Origin: Dichomitus squalens LYAD-421 SS1
Lineage: Eukaryota > Basidiomycota > Agaricomycetes > Polyporales > Polyporaceae
Length of the DNA: 64,000 nucleotides
Assembly (NCBI RefSeq): GCF_000275845.1
Contig: NW_006766885.1
Coordinates: 1,942,717-2,006,716 of the forward strand
Reading direction: 5' to 3'
The notes beneath the pieces were generated by a model. The model was not told the DNA's origin. It ran no database searches and worked only from the letters and a program-made list of their open reading frames with translations. Shown piece after piece: positions 56,461 through 64,000 of this stretch (position 1 is its first letter; each line of letters starts with the position of its first letter). Made by a program: the position numbers and the translations under genes.

Positions 56461-59232
56461 ATGTCGACTAGCGGACTCAAAGCGATCGCTCCGGTGCCCA
56501 AGGCATCGGACTTCCTCGATATCGTTCTCTCGAAAACGCAGCGGAAGACCCCTACTGTGCGTTTGTTAAGAAAGATCACGAATACCGCATCTGTGCTCAC
56601 GGGTTGCTTCAGGTTATCCATAAAAACTTCAAGATTAGCCGTATCCGTAACTTCTATATGCGCAAGGTCAAATTCACGCAAGATTCGTTCGATGAGAAGC
56701 TTGGCGCAATCTTGGAGGAGTTCCCAATCATCGATGTGAGTCTCCAGTCATGGTTGAACGTAGGTTCGTAAAGGGCACGACGGATGCGCAAGGTGTGGCT
56801 TCTTCCTCCCCGCCTGATTTCTCTTGGGAGTGGGAAGACAGTTTCCATGCACACCCCCTTTGCACGAAACTATTGGCTTGGTCAAGCTAGTGCTGTACGT
56901 GTCTTGTAGAGATCAGGGGCCGAGCTATGGCCTCCTATCTTAGGATGGTGCCGCGTTTGAGTTGCGACCTTCGTGAACGTACGGGTGGCCTCAGAGTTTC
57001 CGTCAGTGGGTACACTGTCATGGAACCCGCTTCAAGGACCCTACTTGTTCTCAATAGACTGCAAGACGAATCTCATAGGGTTGAGGCGAATGTCGAAATT
57101 GTCTTTCTTGGACTTTGCGCCGTCGTGGTTCCTGCTAGCCTCGGCTGTCAATCTACTCGCTGTATGAACTACATATCCGAATGGTGGATCTAACGAAAAT
57201 TTGCAGGATCTTCACCCTTTCCTCTCATCTCTCCTCAACGTTCTCTACGACAAGAATCACTACAAGCTCGCTCTGGGTCAACTTCGCACCGCCCGCCATC
57301 TTATCGACCAGGTCGCGAAGGACTACGTCCGTCTCCTCAAGTTCGGCGATTCCCTCTACCGATGCAAGCAGCTCAAGCGCGCCGCCCTCGGTCGTATGGC
57401 CACTATCATGAAGCGGCAGAATGAAGCGCTCGAATTCTTGGAGGAGGTCAGGAAACATCTCTCACGTCTTCCCGCTATCGACCCTACCGCCCGTACCCTC
57501 CTCATTTGTGGATACCCCAATGTTGGAAAGTCGTCCTTCCTCAACAAAGTCACTCGCGCAGATGTCGACGTACAGCCGTACGCATTCACGACCAAGTCGC
57601 TCTTCGTCGGCCACCTCGACTACCGCTACATGCGCTGGCAAGTCATCGATACCCCCGGTATCCTCGATCACCCCCTCGAGGAGATGAACAATATCGAGAT
57701 GCAGAGCATCACCGCGCTTGCCCACCTCAAGGCATGCGTATTGTACTTCATGGACCTTTCGGAACAGTGTGGCTACTCCGTCGAGGCGCAGTGCCAGCTT
57801 TTCCATGCGATCAAGCCGCTCTTCGCGAACAAGCCCACCGTGCTCGTCCTCAATAAGGTCGACGTTGCGCGTTTGGACGACCTCGCGCCCGAGCGTCGCG
57901 CGATGGTGGACGAGATCATCAATGCGGAGGGTGTCCGGCACGTCCAGGTTTCGTGCTACACCGACGAGGGCGTCACCGTGCTGAAGACGACGGCGTGCGA
58001 TGCACTTCTCGAGCACCGCGTCGACATGAAGTTGAAGGGCAACAAGGTCAACGGGATCTTGAACCGTCTTCATGTCGCCCAGCCCAAGCCACGCGACGAC
58101 GTCGTTCGTGCGCCGTTCATACCCGACGCCATCAAGGAGCGCAAAAAATATGACCAAAACGATCCAGAGCGTCGTCGCCTCGAACGCGACGTCGAGGCTG
58201 AGGAGGGCGGCGCAGGGGTCTACAACATCAACCTCAAGAGTACGTCTCTTCTATCTAGTGGAGGTTACTGACGGTAGCTGACCAAGCGCTTGCCGAGCAG
58301 AGAGCTACTTGCTTGAGAATGATGAATGGAAGAACGACGTCATGCCTGAGATTATGGACGGCAAGAACATTGCTGACTTCATCGACCCCGATATCCTCGA
58401 GAAGCTCGATGCGCTGGAGCGGGAAGAGGAGAAGCTTGAGGCTGAAGGCTTCTACGATTCCGAGTCTGACATGGTATGTCCACACGCTGTTCAACCCTTC
58501 TGGTCGTATGCTGACCAGATGTGTCCGCAGTTTGACTCGGACGACGAGCGCGAAGCGGTTGCAGCCAAGTCGGCGCGCGAGAAGAAGCTCATTTCGCAGA
58601 GCACGAAGAAGGCGATGAAGAACCGGGCCGCGCTCCCTCGCACAGCCGGTTTGCGTACTCTCTCTGAGCTCACATCAGAGATGACGAAGGCCGGCCTCGA
58701 TCCGAGTAGGATACAGGAGCGCGCGGAGATACTTGCGAAGGTCGCCGGCGCGAAGCGGAAACGCCAGCGCGAGGAAGACGAGGCGCAGATGGATGTGGAC
58801 GAGGATGCCGAGATGGGCGACGGGGGCGAGGACGAGTGGATGGACGTCGATGGAGAGGAGGCCCCGCGGCTGAAGAAAGCGAAGGCGAACTCGGGCGCTG
58901 TCGCTGCGAAGGGCGCGAGGCATCCGAGGTCGAATCGTCAGCTTGCGGGTATGCGGGACGAGGCGGTGAGTGCCGCTTTATTTTCAGCAGCGATCGGAGA
59001 GACTCAACGCTACGTATTCACAGCAAGCATCAAAAGCTGTCAAGTTGCGGAATCTCGGGCAGAGAGAGCGCAACATGCAGGCACGCGCGGGAGAGAGCGA
59101 CCGCGCTATCAAGACCAAAATGGTACGTTCTTCCATTGTTACAGTGAACTGTTACATACCAACCGCCTCACTCCACAGCCAAAACATCTATTCGCTGGGA
59201 AGCGGAAGATGGGCAAGACGGATCGTCGGTGA
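56461..59232 (+). CDS. NOG1: Nucleolar GTP-binding protein 1 (60S ribosome assembly GTPase)
   Basis: An Obg-family GTPase of the nucleolus that joins pre-60S particles. Proposed exons are 56461-56556, 56613-56735, 57207-58239, 58301-58473, 58531-58965, 59024-59122 and 59179-59232 (670 aa, family-typical). The N-terminal helical bundle reads [36 protein letters not shown] and [19 protein letters not shown]. GTPase motifs are G1 [10 protein letters not shown]2/G3 [15 protein letters not shown] with DTPGILD, G4 NKVD and G5 SCYTDEG. The C-terminus is basic and acidic in turn and ends [16 protein letters not shown], as in yeast Nog1. Intron 2 (56736-57206) is 471 nt, about eight times normal for this window. 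The acceptor of intron 3 could also be six bases earlier (58294), changing two residues. Confidence 0.96.
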
Positions 59233-59425
59233 TTGGGCCGTCTCGCATGTGTCCTTTGTTGGTGTGGCATCATTGTACTTCTGTTATCATATTCACGACT
59301 TTCATGACCGCCCTCTACAATACTGCCACCATAACCAATCATTGAAAGCACGAAGTTCAGCCTTGTCGTCGCAGGTCAATACGACGACGGAAAAGAATAA
59401 ATTAGGTCGCTTAGAGAACACAATA

Positions 59426-62400
59426 TCACGACGAAGTCTCCTTGATTTTCGGTTCATGCACTATGATGTCGATGACAGACCTTGGTGTGTTGAAGTATGA
59501 GATCATATAAGCCATAACGAATAGACTCCGAAGACGTACCTGAGATTCATGGTAAAGTTACTCTGAATATCCGTCAGGGTCAGCGTATCGATTGGATGAA
59601 CGCCAGGCGCAAGTGCCAAGAAGTCCATGCGCACGGATTGGCAAGTCGACGGGAGGAGCGGCCTATGCAATGTCATGAAACCATAGTCTGGAATAGATCC
59701 GCATGTGACGTACCCGATACGAACGCGATTCTGGAGCGGGATTATGCTTGGTGGGCGAACCTCCCTTAACCCATCGCCCCTCTCCTTCGCTTTCCGTCGT
59801 CTTCTACGCTCCTCGGGGTAGCTCACCTCGAATCGTCGTGTCCACGATGACTGGTTGAACACAAAGATGTCCAAGGTAAATTGATCCAACGGGTACAGCT
59901 CGCCCGTGTGCGGCTTCTTTCCAGCGCGGCCGGGTGATGGGAGGAGCCCGACGGACACGACAACCGCTTCTCCGCTTCCATCGATCGAAGCGGTCTCGCC
60001 AGCTTGTTGCAGAGCGTTCATCGGGTTTATCGTAAGTCCTCCGAACCCGCCCACGGTAGGACCCGGGGTCTGAGGAATGTTTCCTCCACGTTCACGACGG
60101 ATCTCGACGCTCGGGCCTACAGCGCCAGGACCAGATTGTTGGGCGATGGGTGTTTGCCAGAATGGCGTTGGCGGCACAGGCGCGGGTGAGCTCGGATAGG
60201 CGGGGTATGCGGGCGTACGGGGTATAGTGAAGTCGAACATCTCATTGACCGTGCTCGAGCTATCTGATGGTGTTTGCGCATAAGCCGCGAGTGGGTTGGA
60301 TGGAGGGGGAGGCAGTGGCGGGCTGGTCGGCGGGGCATACGTTGTGGGTGATCGAGGAAAGGTTGTCTGGAAGGAAACGGAGGGCGGGATATATGAAGTG
60401 CGACTAGGAATATGGAGGGTCTGTCCGGAAGCAGGGCCTGTTGGCGTCGGGCTAGAATTCGGAGGAGCGGGAGGCTGATTCTGGGGGTTGAGCATAGACG
60501 TTGAACTTTGGTAGTTCATAGGCGACTTTGGCATGCGCGCATAATCACTAATGGGCGTATCGAATGCAGCAATGGTATGACGCTTGCTACCTGCGATCGC
60601 CGTCAAAGGGATGGTGTGCTTGGTGGTCAGAGGAGTGAGACTCCGCTGAGGCGGAGCGAGGGGTGCGGTAGGGAACGGTGAAGCCGGAGTAGGAAGAACA
60701 AAGTACTCTTGATTACCGTCCTCCTCAGCTTCACCGGACTCGTGCCTCTGTTTCAGGACGCTAGACGATGCTAAGTCGAGCACGCAGTTCCATCTTGAAG
60801 GGAATGGGTGGGTTGGGTAGAAGGCCTCGCCACCCTTGGGCTCGAAGGGTCGCACGATGAGGTGGATCGTGACGGCTCGCTGAAGTTCCTCTGTGGGACC
60901 ACCTCTCTTGTCGCCGGCAGGCCTTGCTAACGAGAATTCATCCACCTCGGGACCCCTGAGGAACGAAACTGCATACAGTAGATTAATCTGCTCCCGCGGA
61001 CCGACCTGCAGGGGAAACACGTCCGTAGTACGCCCTCCCCATCCAATGAATGAAGCGCGAGCACCTGAACCGCTGATCGCGACGTCCACACGCTCGACCT
61101 CAATATGGTAAGAGCCAGGGGAAGATCCTGCAAACAAATTCTCGACTTCGACGCTAAGCACGACGGTGTGCTCTTCGTTCCCGGCTTCACGCTGTTCGCG
61201 CTCTTCCAGAATGTCGTCGTCCAGATCCGAATCAGAGTCGGAGGCATTCAGACCAGCGTCCTTGACACGCCGGGGCTTCTGTGTGATACCGTTCGGGGCG
61301 TCCTGTGGAAGAAGGAAGTATGGCACGAAAACCGTGCGCATACGGACTCTAAAGCCCATGTGGGTGTTCAATGTCTTACGGAAAGACTTGCGAAGGGTGG
61401 CAGCCTTGGGCAGACTGCTCAGGCTACTGATACTACCTCCGGCTGGCGGAGAAATGACACCGCCCGAGTAAGGCACAGGCGTGTCTGACGAAGACGCGTT
61501 GGGTGCCGGAGCGAGAGAGAATGCGTGCTGACGAGTGGTAGAGCCCAGGCGCGTAGAAGGCAGGGAGAGTCGCTTGTGAGGATCCGTAAATGTCGGGCCT
61601 GAATGACACGTGAGTAATGTTCGCAGCATGGAAGGAGAGAAGCAATTCAACCTGCTGCCAGACCCTCTAGAAGGTTCACCTCCTGCAATCCAGAGAGGAT
61701 CTCGTCGTCGTCGCTATGAGCGGAGTCATGATCTACGCCGTTCTCCTTAACCGGCGAAGACACCAGCTCAGAATTCAAGCCTCCGGCGGCATCTATAAGT
61801 GCAGAAAGGGCTTTCCGGGGTGGAGTGACGGCTAGTGGCTTGTTACGAAGCGTCGTGGAGACGGTGATACACAAGAGAGGGTCAGGGACCTTGGTGACCA
61901 TGAACACTAGTTTGGCGTTCAATCTCAGCACGGAGTATAGGATGTGGAATTGAAGACTTACAAACAAGTATTGTCATCTTGTACATGGCGATCCACAACT
62001 GCTCGCTCGCGTCCCACAGTAGAGCGAACGCCTCCTTGTCGCGATTCTCGGATTCGCCCCAGATCGCAGAAACCAAAGGCGTACCTTGGGATTGGACATA
62101 CTTCAAGTCAGATTCTGCAGCAGAAGGTATAGGGTGAGGGGTATGGGGAGGAAATATTGAGGATGGGCCGCCGAGCAGCGCGTTCGGTCTGTTGCGCTGC
62201 ATAGAGCTGTTCCGAGGAGGGGGCATAGACAAACGGGACCCAGGTGTGTATTCTGACCCAGTAGCAGAAGGAGAGATGTACGAGGTTTCATAGGATATTT
62301 GTAGGTGAGCGAGGAACGAGAGCAGGTGGGAGGGAGGCTGAGGCGTTGAGTCTGTAGCGGGGTCTTCCTCCTCTGACAGTGACGGAAAACGAATTGTTAG

Positions 62401-62634
62401 GAAGAAGTCCATGTTCTCATCTGGTCTCGTTTCTTCAGTCTCCTGCAGCTAAGGTTATGGGAGCATTGCGCACGCACCAAAGAACGCTGTTTTCCTGTCT
62501 GCGAAGGGCTCCCGCAGGCGAGCGATCCAGTCCGACGCCTTCTGGCCGGTGTACTCGGATGGGAACTCGAGAGATGGAGGAGGGGCTATGACCTCGAGTA
62601 CACTGGACTCAAAGAGATCTTCATAGCTAGACAT
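59426..62634 (-). CDS. TRS65: TRAPP-II complex subunit Trs65
   Basis: A fungal subunit of the TRAPP-II exchange factor for Rab GTPases at the late Golgi. Proposed exons on the minus strand are 62634-62478, 62432-61962, 61906-61652, 61598-59540 and 59480-59426 (998 aa). The N-terminus reads MSSYEDLFESSVLEVIAPPP. The C-terminal beta-rich part carries the Trs65 landmarks YPLDQFTLDIFVFNQSSWTR, PLQNRVRIG, VRMDFLALAPGVHPIDTLTL and LTDIQSNFTMNLRSVIDIIV. The final splice is chosen because it yields MNLRSVIDIIVHEP, the common fungal ending; reading through would give a shorter, less likely tail. The middle holds a Pro/Ser-rich disordered insert (about residues 600-740). It ends convergent with NOG1, about 190 bp apart. 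Confidence 0.85.
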
Positions 62635-63043
62635 GCGTTTCCCGATAGTCGAGACAAGAGAAAGCTTCAAATACGGTGGACGTCAAAGCAGGAGAGTCAG
62701 TCCTAAGTAGCGGGGACACAGCGCCGACGTCGTGGTGACGCCGAGGCCGCATCTCCTCTCCTCCGAACCACTCACAACCCACTGTCCGTACCGTACCGTT
62801 CGTCCGTGGCTCGCTCAATCGGCCTCACTGGCCAGTTCTACCTGAGTCTTGTCAGAAATCCTCGTTTCTGTCTAGAGAGGTCTCACGCTGGCTGTCTACG
62901 TCCTATTCAGACATCCTCGTTTTAGGATCTACGCGCGACGCTCGCCCCTTCGCTCGAGACCTTCTCTCAGGCGTGTTTCTCTTCCCAACGTCTCACAATA
63001 CACTCCTCATTCCGCTCCCACTACTGCGCGCTCTCGTCCCGTC
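62635..63043. promoter_or_regulatory. Divergent promoter region
   Basis: About 410 bp between the start codons of TRS65 (-) and RNase H1 (+), which are head to head. It should hold both promoters; it is pyrimidine-rich near 62940-63040 on the + strand. No discrete element is called. Confidence 0.5.
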
Positions 63044-64000
63044 ATGCCCAAGGCCGGTAAACCCGCGTTCTACGCCGTCGCAAAAGGGCGTGTCCCAGGG
63101 ATCTATACGACTTGGTGTGTACGTTGTTATCGTGACCTTGCCTCGCAACATCCCCTTGACGCACTGTTCACGCCCCAGGGATGAATGCCAACAACAGGTC
63201 ACTGGTTTCACTGGCAACAAGCACCAGAAATTCTCGACTCTGGAACACGCAAAGAGTTACCTTTCGCAACACGGCATTGACACCAACAACGATACTCCAA
63301 AGCCCCCTCCCTCTTCTTCAGTGTCTTCTTCGATTCCATCCACCTGGAAACGTGGACAACACGGTGCTAAGCCATATACAAAACCCGTCGCTTCCGTCTC
63401 GAAGCCCGAGAGCAAGGCGGGTGATTCGAAATCCTCAAGATGGGCGTCGTTGACCACCGAGAGAATCCAAGATGAGTCAGGTTGGGACGTAGTATACTCG
63501 GACGGGGCATGTAAGGGAAATGGCAAGCCGGGGTCGGTGGCTGGTATTGGTGTGTGGTGGGGACGAGACGATCCGAGGTATGCCAGTAATGACAACTCGC
63601 TTGTATTTGTAACCTCACCAGATGCAGAAACGTCGCTGAAAGATGCCCCGGAGGACAAACCAACAATCGCGCCGAATTAGTCGTTCGTTATGCCGGTATA
63701 TGGCCCGTTTTGCATCATGCTGAGCTCAACGCAGGCCATTGTCCGGGTACTGGAGACGGCACCGCACCATAAACGGCCGTTGCTCATCAAGACGGACTCG
63801 AAGTACAGCATAAGCTGTGAGTAGTTGGGACGGATGCCTTCGAAGGTCCATCGCCCGTCGCGAGGAACTACGGATGTCACCCGTTGATTCTAGCTCTTGT
63901 CGTGCTGAATGTATGTCACAGGCTTCCGGGATTGGATGCCGAAGTGGATGAGAAATAATTTCGTGTCGGTGAATGGGCAGCCCGTCAAGAATGCCCCGCT
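63044..64000 (+). CDS. RNH1: Ribonuclease H1 (partial, cut by window end)
   Basis: Cleaves RNA in RNA-DNA hybrids. Proposed exons are 63044-63114, 63179-63577, 63628-63680, 63735-63817 and 63922 to beyond 64000. The N-terminal hybrid-binding domain reads YAVAKGRVPGIYTTWDEC and VTGFTGNKHQKFSTLEHAKS. A Ser/Pro/Lys linker follows. The catalytic domain begins with WDVVYSDGACKGNG, which contains the first active-site Asp. NNRAELAIVRVLE gives the Glu and IKTDSKYS the second Asp. The last catalytic Asp lies past the window. After the linker, CFRDWMPKWMRNNFVSVNG continues the domain. The donor after GCCGAATTA (GTCGTT) is weak but keeps the frame. No clear mitochondrial presequence is seen before the first ATG. 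Confidence 0.94.

Noticed and set aside
56736..57206. snoRNA hosted in the long NOG1 intron
   Set aside because: No convincing C box, D box or H/ACA pair with flanking complementarity was visible; left as a length anomaly only.
63044..63300. Similarity of the N-terminal domain to a plant-virus protein domain (viroplasmin type)
   Set aside because: This is the ordinary hybrid-binding domain of cellular RNase H1, followed by the catalytic RNase H domain, not a viral insertion.

Overview
The window is nuclear DNA of a filamentous basidiomycete, most likely an Agaricomycete. It is GC-rich. Its genes are split by many short introns (mostly 49-65 nt, GTRNGY donors, CTNAC-like branch sites). The gene content fits this group: HET-domain genes, a divergent G-alpha, a HAM1-like TULIP protein, fungal Trs65, and proline/serine/arginine-rich disordered proteins. 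I built the gene models by hand-splicing against remembered family consensus. Every model called multi-exon gives a total coding length divisible by three.

Layout. 0-4 kb: a broken primase small-subunit remnant and a gene-poor stretch, then a securin (+). 4.4-7.2 kb: a HET-domain gene (-). 8.3-13.5 kb: sorting nexin SNX3 (-) and a 1,240-residue disordered protein (-). 14-21.8 kb: cytosolic lysyl-tRNA synthetase, an Hsp110 chaperone and an ariadne-type RBR ubiquitin ligase (all +). 23-24.2 kb: a predicted membrane protein (-). 25-26.2 kb: a decayed HET pseudogene, followed by about 3.8 kb without a recognisable gene. 30-33.2 kb: a 14-exon divergent G-alpha (+). 33.9-37.9 kb: two disordered proteins (-). 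38.2-44.4 kb: glyoxalase I (+), HAM1-like lipid-binding protein (-) and mitochondrial GTP/GDP carrier (+). 46.4-49.3 kb: a 23-exon MFS sugar transporter (+). 50.6-53.9 kb: aminopeptidase P with a long N-terminal extension (-). 55.3-55.9 kb: a non-autonomous hAT transposon with TIRs and an 8-bp target duplication. 56.5-64 kb: NOG1 ribosome-biogenesis GTPase (+), TRAPP-II subunit Trs65 (-) and RNase H1 (+, cut by the window end).

Most genes are single-copy housekeeping functions (translation, proteostasis, membrane traffic, ribosome assembly) and form no pathway or cluster. The accessory material is the HET gene and HET pseudogene, the primase remnant, the hAT element and the divergent G-alpha. 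The observations most worth following are microexons of 5, 8, 9 and 13 nt in two genes, substituted GTPase residues in the G-alpha, the disordered domain fused to aminopeptidase P, and the hAT element. I saw no CRISPR array, rRNA, tRNA or convincing new multi-gene system.
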